The position numbers were made by a program, and so were the translations under genes. This document shows, piece after piece, positions 54,933 through 64,000 of a stretch of 64,000 nt of DNA (its first letter is position 1; each line of letters starts with the position of its first letter). A model generated the notes under the pieces. It saw nothing but the letters and a program-made list of their open reading frames with translations, had not been told where the DNA came from and made no database searches. Origin of the DNA: Candidatus Microthrix subdominans (GTDB lineage Bacteria; Actinomycetota; Acidimicrobiia; Acidimicrobiales; Microtrichaceae); NCBI GenBank assembly GCA_016719385.1, contig JADJZA010000007.1, forward strand, positions 434,001 to 498,000. The letters are read 5' to 3'.

Positions 54933-55979
54933 ATGGAGGCATCAACCGACGGCATGGTCGTCGCCATCTCAGCATCTGAGCGAATCCCCGAGATGGAGCG
55001 CCGCTTCTTGGCTGCCCATTCCGGGGCGGAGCTGCTGTGGACCCCATATGTGGAGTCGCTGGAGGCGCGGTCGTCCAAGGCCCGGCACGGCGGCGTCAAC
55101 GCTGACGGGTTGCCGACCCCGGAGATCACCGACGAGTTGCGCAACGCCTGGGCCCGCACCCAGGTTTTGGTTGGCCTGGATCTGCCGGCTGGGGTGGCCG
55201 AACTGTTTCCCCGACTGGAACTGCTCCAGCTGGCGTCCGCCGGATACGACAAGTGCGATCTGGGCGCGCTGGCGTCAATGGGGGTGCGCCTGGCGACCGC
55301 CAGCGGGCTGGCCGCACCCAGCATCGCCGAGTTCGTGATGGGTCGGCTGCTGGCGGAGTGGAAGCACTTCCGCACGCTCGACGCCCAGCAGAGGGCGCAC
55401 GACTGGACCCAGCAGCTGGGCGTCGAGGTGGCGGGCCGCACCCTGGGGATCGTTGGGCTGGGCGCCCTCGGTCGGGCGATCGCCCGCCGGGCGAGGGCTT
55501 TCGACATGACCGTGCTGGCCACTCGGGCGTCGGCGAGAGCGGGGGAGACCGACCCCGAGGTGGACGAGCTCTATCCGGCGGCGGCGCTCGACGACATGCT
55601 GCAGCGGTGCGATGCGGTGGTGGCCACGCTGCCGGCCAACGAGTCGACGTTCGACATGTTCGATGCTTCGCGGTTCGCCGTGATGGCCGAGGGCACGGTC
55701 TTCGTCAACGTCAGCCGAGGCTCGCTCGTGGTTGAGACCGACCTGATCGAGGCGTTGCGGTCAGGCCATCTGCGGGCCGCCGTCCTCGACGTGACCCGGG
55801 TGGAGCCGCTGCCCGCTGACGATCCGCTGTGGGACGCACCCAACCTGTACCTGTCGCCCCACACCTCGACGTCGCTCGATCGTTACGCTGACAACCTGGT
55901 CGATCTGGCGGCGGACAACCTGACTCGCTACGTCGAGGGCCAACCGCTGCGCAACGAGGTCGAGCTCGCAGGCCGCTGA
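54933..55979 (+). CDS. D-2-hydroxyacid dehydrogenase family protein
   Basis: A 348-residue NAD-dependent oxidoreductase. The NAD motif is LGIVGLGALGRAIARRARAF (GxGxxG). The catalytic Arg is in FVNVSRGSLVVE, the Glu near DVTRVEPLPAD and the His in LSPHTSTSLDRY. Substrates range over 2-hydroxyacids and phospho-acids. Start ATG at 54933, with AGGG upstream; GTG at 54924 adds three residues. Substrate unknown. Confidence 0.87.
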   Translation: MEASTDGMVVAISASERIPEMERRFLAAHSGAELLWTPYVESLEARSSKARHGGVNADGLPTPEITDELRNAWARTQVLVGLDLPAGVAELFPRLELLQLASAGYDKCDLGALASMGVRLATASGLAAPSIAEFVMGRLLAEWKHFRTLDAQQRAHDWTQQLGVEVAGRTLGIVGLGALGRAIARRARAFDMTVLATRASARAGETDPEVDELYPAAALDDMLQRCDAVVATLPANESTFDMFDASRFAVMAEGTVFVNVSRGSLVVETDLIEALRSGHLRAAVLDVTRVEPLPADDPLWDAPNLYLSPHTSTSLDRYADNLVDLAADNLTRYVEGQPLRNEVELAGR

Positions 55980-56083
55980 GCTGGACCTCAACGTCCTACT
56001 GGTCCATGACGGACCGGTTGCGTCGACGAGCACCACATAAGATTTTGGTTCCGGGGCCACCAGCAGGAGGGGAAGGATCCGTA

Positions 56084-56326
56084 GTGCCTGTCGTGCTGCG
56101 CATCGAGGGTTTTCGCTTCCTCTTCTACTCGAACGAAGGCCATCCTCGAGAGCCGGTGCATATTCACGTGCTTCGGGGTCGGGATGAAGCGAAGTTCTGG
56201 CTCCTTCCGGAGCCATCCTTGGCGTACAATGACGGTTTCAACGCCCAAACGCTCAACCAAATTCAGCGACTGGTGGAGCTACACCGAGACGACTTGGAAC
56301 GAGCTTGGCATGAGCATTTCGCCTGA
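56084..56326 (+). CDS. DUF4160 protein
   Basis: An 80-residue protein of the DUF4160 family: VVLRIEGFRFLFYSNEGHPR, EPVHIHVLRGRDEAKFWL and FNAQTLNQIQRLVELHRDDL with LERAWHEHF at the end. It overlaps the DUF2442 gene by 17 nt. The pair is a common arrangement proposed as a toxin-antitoxin-like module, though no activity is shown. The GTG at 56084 follows GGAAGG. Confidence 0.85.
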   Translation: MPVVLRIEGFRFLFYSNEGHPREPVHIHVLRGRDEAKFWLLPEPSLAYNDGFNAQTLNQIQRLVELHRDDLERAWHEHFA

Positions 56327-56558
56327 AGCCGTGCGCTTCGACCAGGATTGCATGTGGGTCACGCTCGATGACGGCCGCACTGTCGGCGTCCCTCTCGCGT
56401 GGTTCCCTCGGCTTCTGCACGCAACTCCTGTGCAGCGAGAAGCGGTCGAACTGAGCCGTCGCGGGTTGCACTGGGAAGCATTGGATGAGGATGTGTCGGT
56501 AGCAGGCCTTTTGGCTGGCCGCGGCGATCAGACACGGGAACGAACTCCGGCGGCCTAA
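56310..56558 (+). CDS. DUF2442 protein
   Basis: An 82-residue DUF2442 protein: AVRFDQDCMWVTLDDGRTVG, VPLAWFPRLLHATPVQRE and GLHWEALDEDVSVAGLLAG. DUF2442 proteins often follow DUF4160 genes. The start ATG at 56310 overlaps the end of the DUF4160 gene, so the two are translationally coupled. Role unknown; a regulatory or antitoxin-like function is a guess. Confidence 0.85.
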   Translation: MSISPEAVRFDQDCMWVTLDDGRTVGVPLAWFPRLLHATPVQREAVELSRRGLHWEALDEDVSVAGLLAGRGDQTRERTPAA

Positions 56559-56627
56559 CACCCTCGATCCAACAGCCGTGAACCTCCGGTGGCGCTCAAC
56601 ACCGGTCGGCTGCGGGAAAGTAGAAAT

Positions 56628-57180
56628 GTGACCCCCGATGCCGATGATGCGCGCCTGATCGGCGAATCGCTTGCCAACCCGGGCCAGTTTGCCGGGATCT
56701 TCGATCGTCATTCGGCCACGCTGCTGGGCTACCTGACTCGGCGCGTCGGACAGTCGAGTGCCGACGACCTGCTCGGCGAACTGTTTCGCATTGCGTTCGA
56801 GTCCCCGCATCGCTACGACCTGACCCGACCAAATGCCCGACCCTGGCTGTACGGCATCGCAGCCAACCTGTTTTGGAGCACTTTCGCTCGAACAAGCAAG
56901 GCGACGAGGCCTTGCGTCGTGTCCTACACCAGGACCGTCCCACCGACGTACCCTTCGATGATCGCATCGTCGCGGACATGGTCAACGCCCAGCGGGCTCG
57001 TCGGCTCACCGATCTGGTCGAGCGGATCACGCCGGACGACCGAGAGACGATCCTGCTCTACGCGTAGGAGCACCTGAGCTACGAGCAAATCAGCGACGCC
57101 TTGGAGATTCCCCATCGGGACCGTTTGGTCGCGCCTCAACCGGGTTCGACGACAGCTCCGTGAACTTTCGTCGCTCACCG
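56628..57180 (+). pseudogene. ECF-type RNA polymerase sigma factor, decayed
   Basis: Region 2 is FAGIFDRHSATLLGYLTRRV, QSSADDLLGELFRIAFES and ARPWLYGIAANL; region 4 is LSYEQISDALEIP then TVWSRLNRVRRQL, but spread over frames. A shift at about 56875 leads into a second frame (LRRVLHQDRPTDVPF, VERITPDDRETILLY), which ends in a TAG at 57065-57067 where family members have Trp or another residue; another shift follows at about 57112. The sigma factor would be non-functional as written. The C-terminal limit is uncertain. Confidence 0.7.
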
Positions 57181-57648
57181 GGAAAGAGATCGATGAACCC
57201 ACACCTCGAGCCGAGGAAGGAACCCGCAAGATTTCTCAGCGAGAGTTCGACCGGCTGGGGTTCAGCGAATGGACCGTCACCGTCGATCGAAAGCGTCGGC
57301 CAGACGGTGCCTCCCGATGCGCCCATTTCATGACCGAGCCGGAGGAGAAGGAGAAGGAGAAGGAGATCCAGCTCGTCGGTATGGGCTCGGCTACCGATGG
57401 TAAGGATCCGTGGGCTCCGTTCGCTGCAGACCTCAACGAACAACTCAAGGCTGGCGTCGGAATGGAGAAGGCGGCCGACCTCACCTGCACTGGCCGAAAA
57501 CACCGACCTCGAGATCAACGGCGTCATCATCCACACGGTCGCAGCAGTGCAGGTCAGCACCGTGGAAGATCCCTCAGCCTCGTGCGCGCGTGCCGACGTC
57601 AATATCGGTGGGATGGTCGCCGTGACTCTGCGCGGCCCGAAGCGCTGA
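57181..57648 (+). pseudogene. Remnant following the sigma gene, frameshifted
   Basis: The frame that ends the sigma part continues without a stop into KISQREFDRLGFSEWTVTVD, RCAHFMTEPEEKEKEKEIQL and VGMGSATDGKDPWAPF, and after a shift near 57485 ends AENTDLEINGVIIHTVAAVQ, VSTVEDPSASCARADVNIGG and a stop at 57648. It could be a partner of the sigma factor, such as an anti-sigma or membrane protein, but no family is recognised. The start and the boundary with the sigma gene are uncertain. Confidence 0.35.
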
Positions 57649-57651
57649 GGG

Positions 57652-58473
57652 TCAGGCCAGCTGCGATAGGAAGTCGGCGACCCGGTCGGTCCAGGCGAAC
57701 AGCTCGCCGAGCGTCGACGCCACGGACAGCTCGGCGTTGGGCAGGAGGTCGGCCAAGCGCTCAGCCGTCGAGACGGGGTGGCCGGGGTCGCCCGACCAGG
57801 CGAGGATCAGCGTCGGCGCGGCGATGGTGGCCACGGCGTCGGGGCCGGGCAGGTCGGCGTGGGCCGCCCCGCGGAACACGGCCGCCAACCGTTTCGGGTC
57901 GGCCCGCCGCAGCGACGCTGCCCGCAACTGGTTGAAGTCGTCGATCTCGGCGAACGGGTCGGGCGGCGGCACCGCCGCCGAGGCCTCGATCAGCGGTTCC
58001 ACCCCGCCCTCGTCGACGATCTGGGCCATTGCCTCGTACAGACGTGCCTGATCGCTGCGGGTGTTCCAGACGGTGGGAGGGATGGTCAGCACGAGGCCTC
58101 GCACCCGGTCACCGAGGTTGAGCGCGGCGTGAAGCGCGGTTGCGGTGCCCATCGAGGCGCCGCCGAGCACGACCTCGGGAAGGCTGAGCGCCTCGATCAG
58201 CCCCACCTCGTCGAGGGCGAGTCGGTCCCAGGCGCCGTCGACGGGGGAGGCGAGCGGGCCCGACTCGCCGTGACCGCGGGCATCGAAGCGCACCACCCGG
58301 CGGGTTCGGCGGATGCGCTGCCAGTCGATCATGGGGAACTGGTCGTCCTCGGCCACGCTGCGGCTGAGGCCGTGGCCCCAGACCAGCGGCGCAGCGTCGG
58401 GAGCGTCGTCGTCGGTGGGCCCGACGTCCTCGTAGGCGAGGTCGATGCCCCGCACCCGGACCGTGTTGATCAT
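57652..58473 (-). CDS. Alpha/beta-fold hydrolase with an unusual His position
   Basis: A 273-residue alpha/beta hydrolase. The oxyanion region is LVWGHGLSRSVAEDDQ, the nucleophile elbow is VVLGGASMGTATALHAALN, and the acid region is LILAWSGDPGHPVSTAERLA. The C-terminal His expected about 25 residues from the end is not seen (TLGELFAWTDRVADFLSQLA); the only nearby His is in DPGHP. It closes a leftward run behind the DUF35-thiolase pair, 33 nt after the thiolase stop, and is likely part of the same unit. Confidence 0.85.
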   Translation of the reverse strand: MINTVRVRGIDLAYEDVGPTDDDAPDAAPLVWGHGLSRSVAEDDQFPMIDWQRIRRTRRVVRFDARGHGESGPLASPVDGAWDRLALDEVGLIEALSLPEVVLGGASMGTATALHAALNLGDRVRGLVLTIPPTVWNTRSDQARLYEAMAQIVDEGGVEPLIEASAAVPPPDPFAEIDDFNQLRAASLRRADPKRLAAVFRGAAHADLPGPDAVATIAAPTLILAWSGDPGHPVSTAERLADLLPNAELSVASTLGELFAWTDRVADFLSQLA

Positions 58474-58506
58474 GATGGCCCAGTGTTCATCGTGACGCCC
58501 CGGTGT

Positions 58507-59649
58507 TCATGAAGGCTCCGCGTTCGAGAAGACGACGCAGCCGGAGGCGGCGAACATGCCGCCGACGCCCAGGCACACCGACACCTCTGCGCCCGCCACC
58601 TGGGCCGGGGCGGTGCCCCGCATCTGACGGACGCTCTCCTGGAGGGCGTACATGCCGTACATGCCCGAGTGCATGTAGCTGAGGCCGCCGCCGTTGGTGT
58701 TCATCGGCAGCCAACCGCCGGGGGCGGTGTGGCCGTCCCACACGAACCCGGCAGCGTCGCCGGGAGCGCAGAAGCCCAGGTCCTCCAGGCCGTAGAGGGG
58801 CAGGTGGGCGAAGGCGTCGTACACCATGAGGTGGTCGACGTCGGCGTGGGTGATGCCGGCGGAGGTGAACGCGTCGGCGCCCGCCACGCTGAACGCCCGC
58901 GACGAGGTGAAGTCGGCCATCTGGGAGACCATCGGGGTCTCGGTGCTCTCGCCGTGGCCCAGCACGTACACCGGGGGGTTGGGAAAGTCGGCCGCCCGCT
59001 CGGCGGCCGTGATAATGAGGGCGCCGCCACCGTCGGTCACCAGGCAGCACTCGAGAAGATGGAACGGGTAGGCGATCAGGCGCGAGCCGAGCACGTCGTC
59101 GATCGTGATCGGCTCGCGGAACATGGCCCGGGGATTCAGCGCCGCCCAGTCCCGCTGCACCACCGCCACCTGCGCCAGCTGCTGGTGGCCAACGCCCCGC
59201 TCCTTCATAAACCGCAGCGCCGGGATCGTGAACATGGTCGGCGGGCCGGTCACGCCAAAGGGCGCCTCGAACTGTGCCGCCAGCCCGCCTCGGCCGCCCC
59301 AGGGTGCGGTGCCCACCCGCGACCGGCCGCTCTCGGCGTGGGTGATCAGCACGGTGGTGCACAGCCCGGCGGCGATGGCGGCGGCGGCGTGACGGACGTG
59401 GATCATGAACGAGCAGCCGCCCACCGAAGTGCCGTCCACCCAGTGCGGGGTGATGCCCAGGTAGTGGGCCACGTCGGTGGGGCGCTCGCCCGCGGTGGCG
59501 AAGCCGTCGATGTCGGCGACGGTCAGCCCGGCGTCGTCGAGCGCGTTGAGGGCGGCATCGGCGTGCAATTGGATCTGGCTGATGTGGGGCAGTCGGCCCA
59601 GCTCGGTGGTCTCCGCCGCACCGACGACCGCCACCCGTCCGCTGGTCAC
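58507..59649 (-). CDS. Thiolase-superfamily protein (lipid-transfer/acetyl-CoA acetyltransferase type)
   Basis: A 380-residue thiolase-fold protein. It opens VAVVGAAETTELGRLPH and contains GTSVGGCSFMIHVRHAAAAI (Cys of the active site in the usual place), ALRFMKERGVGHQQLAQVAV, YDAFAHLPLYGLEDLGFCAP and NTNGGGLSYMHSGMYGMYAL. Such proteins pair with DUF35 proteins and work in CoA-thioester chemistry of lipids or sterols. GTG at 59649 overlaps the DUF35 stop as GTGA. A longer ORF to 59943 overlaps that gene and is rejected. Confidence 0.85.
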   Translation of the reverse strand: MTSGRVAVVGAAETTELGRLPHISQIQLHADAALNALDDAGLTVADIDGFATAGERPTDVAHYLGITPHWVDGTSVGGCSFMIHVRHAAAAIAAGLCTTVLITHAESGRSRVGTAPWGGRGGLAAQFEAPFGVTGPPTMFTIPALRFMKERGVGHQQLAQVAVVQRDWAALNPRAMFREPITIDDVLGSRLIAYPFHLLECCLVTDGGGALIITAAERAADFPNPPVYVLGHGESTETPMVSQMADFTSSRAFSVAGADAFTSAGITHADVDHLMVYDAFAHLPLYGLEDLGFCAPGDAAGFVWDGHTAPGGWLPMNTNGGGLSYMHSGMYGMYALQESVRQMRGTAPAQVAGAEVSVCLGVGGMFAASGCVVFSNAEPS

Positions 59650-60089
59650 GATGCCAGCTCCGTGGTCGTTTCGGTCGTTGGGTCGACCGGTTGAAACAGC
59701 GGCATCGTGATGTCGTCGGTGACCGCCTCGAAGGTCACCGTCAGGGCCATGTCGAGCTCGAGCGCCTCGGGGGTCTGCTCGCAGCCGACGATGTTGGTCA
59801 TCATCCGCGGGCCCTCCTCCAGTTCGACGACGGCGATCGAGTACGGACCGTCGAAGCCGGGATGGGGCCGGTGGCTGATCACATAGCTGTACAGCGACGC
59901 CTCGCCCGAGGCCTCGAACACCTCGACCTCTCGGCAACTGCACACCGGACAGAAGGGTCGTGGCGGGAAGTACACCTGGTCGCAGGCGTTACAACGTTGG
60001 AGCAGCAGCCGCCCGGCTCTGGTCCCGTCCCAGAAGTGCTGGGTCTCCGGTGTAGGGACCGGCACCGGTCGCCCGTTCGCTTCGCTCAC
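59646..60089 (-). CDS. DUF35 / OB-fold zinc-ribbon protein, partner of the thiolase
   Basis: A 147-residue protein. The rubredoxin-like zinc ribbon is LLLQRCNACDQVYFPPRPFC then PVCSC (Cys-x2-Cys twice), followed by the OB-fold SYVISHRPHPGFDGPYSIAV. DUF35 proteins act with thiolase-like enzymes, for example in sterol degradation or mevalonate-type chemistry. The start is probably the GTG at 60089 (VSEANGRPVPVPTPETQHFW), where the family opening lies; an ATG at 60137 adds 16 residues. It is coupled to the thiolase. Confidence 0.85.
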   Translation of the reverse strand: MSEANGRPVPVPTPETQHFWDGTRAGRLLLQRCNACDQVYFPPRPFCPVCSCREVEVFEASGEASLYSYVISHRPHPGFDGPYSIAVVELEEGPRMMTNIVGCEQTPEALELDMALTVTFEAVTDDITMPLFQPVDPTTETTTELAS

Positions 60090-60171
60090 TCCGCCCCCAG
60101 CGCTGTATCGGCCATGACCCGAATCGGCCAGCCTCATCCCAGACGATAGAGCAGTGCGCCGCCCGAGCGGC

Positions 60172-60738
60172 CTAGAGCAGGCCGAGCTGCAGCTTGACCG
60201 CGTCGCTCATCATGTGGGCGCCCCACGGCGGGCTGAACACCATCTGTACCTCGGCCTCGTCGACGCCGGGCACGGCCTCGGCCGCCCGCTTGGCGTCGGC
60301 GGTGAGCACGTCGCCCATGCCGCAGCCCGGTGCGGTCATCGTCATGTCGATCTCGATGCGGCGACGACCGTCGTCCAACATGACCTCTTCGGTGCGGTAG
60401 ACCAGCCCCAGCTCGACGATGCTGACCGGAATCTCGGGGTCGTAGACCTCCTCGAGCGCCTCGGACACGTAGTCCATCGAGAACGGTCCCTTGGCCCGTT
60501 CGGCGTCGCGTGCGATCTTGGCGGCCAACTCCTCGGGCAGCTCGCGTCCGAGGGCGTCGGCGTCCATACCGTCGATGCGCATCAGGTTGCCGTAGTCGGT
60601 CTTCACCGTGAAGCTGCCGCCCAGTTCCTGGACGACGCGCACCTTCTCGCCCTCTTTGAGGACGACTTTCTCCCCGTTGGGCACGGTGATGGCGTCGATG
60701 TCGCGCGGCAGCGGCCGCATGGCCGACTGAATGGTCAT
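60172..60738 (-). CDS. sufT: SufT-like protein (DUF59 Fe-S assembly factor)
   Basis: A 188-residue protein. The C-terminal DUF59 domain (VYDPEIPVSIVELGLVYRTE, DMTMTAPGCGMGDVLTADAK, VPGVDEAEVQMVFSPPWGAH) has the conserved Cys in PGCGM; the N-terminal part (ALEEVYDP upstream, ELGGSFTVKTDYGNL) is the form found in suf operons. SufT helps mature Fe-S proteins. The ATG at 60738 overlaps the sufD stop as ATGA. No sufS or sufU lies downstream here. Confidence 0.9.
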   Translation of the reverse strand: MTIQSAMRPLPRDIDAITVPNGEKVVLKEGEKVRVVQELGGSFTVKTDYGNLMRIDGMDADALGRELPEELAAKIARDAERAKGPFSMDYVSEALEEVYDPEIPVSIVELGLVYRTEEVMLDDGRRRIEIDMTMTAPGCGMGDVLTADAKRAAEAVPGVDEAEVQMVFSPPWGAHMMSDAVKLQLGLL

Positions 60739-62069
60739 GAGACCTCCAGCCGCTTGGCCTCCCGGTGGAGGTCGTCGTGCCCGATCGACACCTCGGCGTG
60801 CTTGGCGGCGACGATGCCCTTGAGGTGGTCGCGCAGCGACTTGGGCTCGATGGTGTCGATCACCTCGCGGATGAAGGCGTCGATCAGCATGCTGCGGGCC
60901 AGGTCGGCGGCGATGCCGCGGCTCTGCAGGTAGAACATCGCCTCGTCGTCCAGGCGGCCGACGGTGGCGCCGTGGGTGCAGCGGACGTCGTCGGCGAAGA
61001 TCTCCAGCCACGGCCGACTGTCGGCCTGGCCGTGCTCGCTCAACAACAGGTTGCGGTTGGTCTGGTGGGCGTCGGTATCGACGACGCCGTGCCGCACGAT
61101 GATGTGGCCGCTGAACGAGCTGCGGGCCCGCCCCTCGATGACCGACTTGAACTCCTGGTCGCTGTAGCAGCTCGACGCGCCGTGATCGGCGGTGATGACC
61201 GTGTCGTGGCGCTGGCGCTCGTTGAGCACCTGGATCCCGGCGAGGTTGGCCGTGGCGTGTTCACCGGTGAACGCGACGCGAAAGGCGTTGCGGGCGATTT
61301 TGGCGCCGAGCATGACCGACGTCGAGGCCAGCTTGCTGTTGGCGTCCTGGAACACGTCGGTGTGGCCGACGTGGATGACCTGGTCGGCCTCGGTCTGTAC
61401 CCGGTGATGGGCCAGCGTGGCGCCGGCGCCCAACACCATCGTGGTGTCGGTGTTGTTCAGGGCTGCACCGCTGAGGCCCACGTATGACTCGATGATTGAG
61501 ACCGATGCGTCCTGGCCGACGTGGATCACGGTGCGGGGGTGAGCGACCTCGAGGGTGTCGCCGGGGGCGGTCAGGTGCACCACGTGTACCGGCGCCTCGG
61601 GGATCGCCCCCGCTGCGGCGATCACGACGGCGGCGTCGCCCCCGTCGGCGCGGTTGAGCGCCTGAAACCCGTCGGACAGTTCGCTGCCATCGGCCAAGGC
61701 GACCAGAGCCTGATGGTCGGGCGGGGCCTGACTGCTCGGCCCGCACCAGACCTCGGACGATTCGGCGGCGTTGGACAGCTCGGGCGAGTAGGCACCGTTG
61801 ACGAACACCAGGCGCGGGCCGCCGTGGATGCCGGCCAGCGATTCGACCGTCGCCAGGTCGACCGGGCGAGCCGGCGCCGGCTTGGCGTCGCCAAGTGCGG
61901 CGCTGAGCTCGTGGTGAGGTGAGTAGTGCCACGGCTCGTCGTGGCGGGTGGGCATGCCGTGCTCGGTGATCCAGGCGAGTGCGTCCGATCGTCGTTGTGA
62001 CGTCCCGTTGGTGGCGTCGGCCGACTCCGGGCGGACCAGGTGATCGAACGGGGTGGTGGCCACGGTCAC
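60735..62069 (-). CDS. sufD: Fe-S cluster assembly protein SufD
   Basis: A 444-residue scaffold protein that forms SufBC2D. The N-terminal region is DALAWITEHGMPTRHDEPWH and the C-terminal beta-helix carries SFSGHIIVRHGVVDTDAHQT, LLLSEHGQADSRPWLEIFAD and CTHGATVGRLDDEAMFYLQS, all classic SufB/SufD. The GTG at 62069 overlaps the sufC stop as GTGA. Needed for assembly of Fe-S clusters under iron or oxidative stress, and essential in actinobacteria as the only system. Confidence 0.95.
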   Translation of the reverse strand: MTVATTPFDHLVRPESADATNGTSQRRSDALAWITEHGMPTRHDEPWHYSPHHELSAALGDAKPAPARPVDLATVESLAGIHGGPRLVFVNGAYSPELSNAAESSEVWCGPSSQAPPDHQALVALADGSELSDGFQALNRADGGDAAVVIAAAGAIPEAPVHVVHLTAPGDTLEVAHPRTVIHVGQDASVSIIESYVGLSGAALNNTDTTMVLGAGATLAHHRVQTEADQVIHVGHTDVFQDANSKLASTSVMLGAKIARNAFRVAFTGEHATANLAGIQVLNERQRHDTVITADHGASSCYSDQEFKSVIEGRARSSFSGHIIVRHGVVDTDAHQTNRNLLLSEHGQADSRPWLEIFADDVRCTHGATVGRLDDEAMFYLQSRGIAADLARSMLIDAFIREVIDTIEPKSLRDHLKGIVAAKHAEVSIGHDDLHREAKRLEVS

Positions 62070-62814
62070 GAGGTCGGGGCGGCGAGGCTGGAGGCGTAGC
62101 CCTCGGCCTCGAGTTGGGTGGCGAGCTCGGGTCCGCCGGAGCGGACGATCTTGCCGCCGTTGAGCACGTGGACGTGGTCGGGGCGAACCATCTCGAGCAG
62201 GCGGGGATGGTGGGTGATGATGATCATCGAACGGTCGGGCGAACGCAGCGCCTCCACCGCGGTGGCCACCACCCGCATGGCGTCGATGTCCAGCCCGGAG
62301 TCGATCTCGTCGAGGATGGCCAGGCGGGGCTCGAGCAGGCTGAGCTGCAGCACCTCGTTGCGCTTCTTCTCGCCGCCGGAGAACCCGGTGTTGACCGATC
62401 GGCTAAGGAACGCCGGGTCCATGTCGAGGAGCGCCATCGCGTCCTTGGCCTTCTTCAGGAAGTCGGTGGCGGCGATCTCGGGCAGGCCCTGGGCCGTGCG
62501 GCGGGCGTTGACCGCGGTGCGCAGGAAGTACATGTTGCCCACGCCGGGGATCTCGGTGGGGTGCTGAAACGCCAGGAACAACCCGGCGTTGGCGCGATCC
62601 TCGGGCTCCATCGCCAGCAGGTCCTCGCCGTCGAAGTCGACGGTTCCGCCCAGCGTGTAGCCATCTCGTCCGGTGAGCACGTTGGACAGCGTCGACTTGC
62701 CCGCCCCGTTGGGGCCCATGATGACGTGCACCTCGCCGGCGCCGACCTCCAGGTCGAAGCCGTTGAGGACGGTTTTGCCGTCGATGGTGGCCGTGAGATT
62801 GTTGATGGAGAGCA

Positions 62815-62815
<1 letters not shown>
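62066..62815 (-). CDS. sufC: Fe-S cluster assembly ATPase SufC
   Basis: A 249-residue ABC-type ATPase. Walker A is HVIMGPNGAGKSTLSNVLTG, signature is NTGFSGGEKKRNEVLQLSLL, Walker B is LAILDEIDSGLDIDAMRVVA and the switch His is in IIITHHPRLLEMVRPDHVH. It drives the SufBC2D scaffold. ATG at 62815 overlaps the sufB stop by one base (TGATG). Gene order sufB-sufC-sufD is the standard actinobacterial arrangement. Confidence 0.95.

Positions 62816-64000
<1,185 letters not shown>

Noticed and set aside
57065..57067. TAG read as an amino acid in the sigma gene
   Set aside because: All other genes in the window use normal stops, and the gene also has frameshifts, so mutation or error is simpler.

Overview
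The window is high-GC, gene-dense DNA from what looks like an actinobacterium. The strong G/C third-position bias, the frequent GTG starts and the family mix (DUF2252, DUF5522, PucR, P450 plus 3Fe-4S-type ferredoxin, fused acyl-CoA dehydrogenase, SufBCD with SufT) suit Actinomycetota. A member of Acidimicrobiia is my best guess, by inference only. I see no rRNA, tRNA, CRISPR array or prophage.

0-9.5 kb is accessory DNA: a partial XRE regulator, a nuclease-like gene cut by an IS21-family element (866-3867) with terminal inverted repeats and a 5-bp target duplication, an orphan DUF433 antitoxin-like gene, a glycosyltransferase, a methyltransferase, a DUF808 membrane protein and a MazEF-type toxin-antitoxin pair with a clear operator-like dyad. 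9.5-18 kb holds an amidohydrolase, a DUF2252 protein, a DksA-type zinc finger, a badly broken acyl-CoA ligase, an eRF1-like (baeRF) protein, a PucR regulator and a damaged PHD-like antitoxin with a possible partner.

18.9-27.6 kb is a histidine-utilisation (hut) locus. hutH and an IclR regulator read leftward. hutU, a PhyH-type dioxygenase, a peptide-deformylase-like gene, an AhpD/CMD-type protein, hutF and hutI read rightward. HutF would make N-formylglutamate, yet no hutG is present; the deformylase-like gene, translationally coupled inside the operon, is the obvious candidate for the missing last step. A 7-9-7 dyad sits in the divergent promoter region.

27.6-45 kb holds YccF, a GH1 glycosidase and a neutral-ceramidase-like gene (both frameshifted), a NERD-domain gene bracketed by a family of 55-bp hairpin-forming repeats, an SRPBCC protein, an aldo/keto reductase, a flavodoxin-like protein, a ferredoxin, a fused acyl-CoA dehydrogenase divergent from its likely TetR regulator, a Zn/Mn ABC transporter, and an ArsR-CDF metal-efflux pair.

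45.03-45.99 kb is almost pure G and C with long G runs and is probably a sequence artefact. 46-57.6 kb resumes with two oxygenases (an IPNS-like enzyme and a P450), an SDR, a thioesterase, a phosphatase, a DUF5522 protein, an acyltransferase, a Cys/Trp-rich small protein coupled to a class III aminotransferase with an apparent CTG start, a D-2-hydroxyacid dehydrogenase, a DUF4160/DUF2442 pair and a decayed ECF sigma gene. 57.6-64 kb is a leftward run: sufB (cut by the window edge), sufC, sufD, sufT, then a DUF35 protein, its thiolase-like partner and an alpha/beta hydrolase.

Single-base frameshifts are very common in 2-31 kb and 56.8-57.5 kb, often in short homopolymers, and absent from most of 32-56 kb. 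This suggests uneven base accuracy at least as much as real gene decay, so broken genes are reported as broken in this sequence, not necessarily in the organism.
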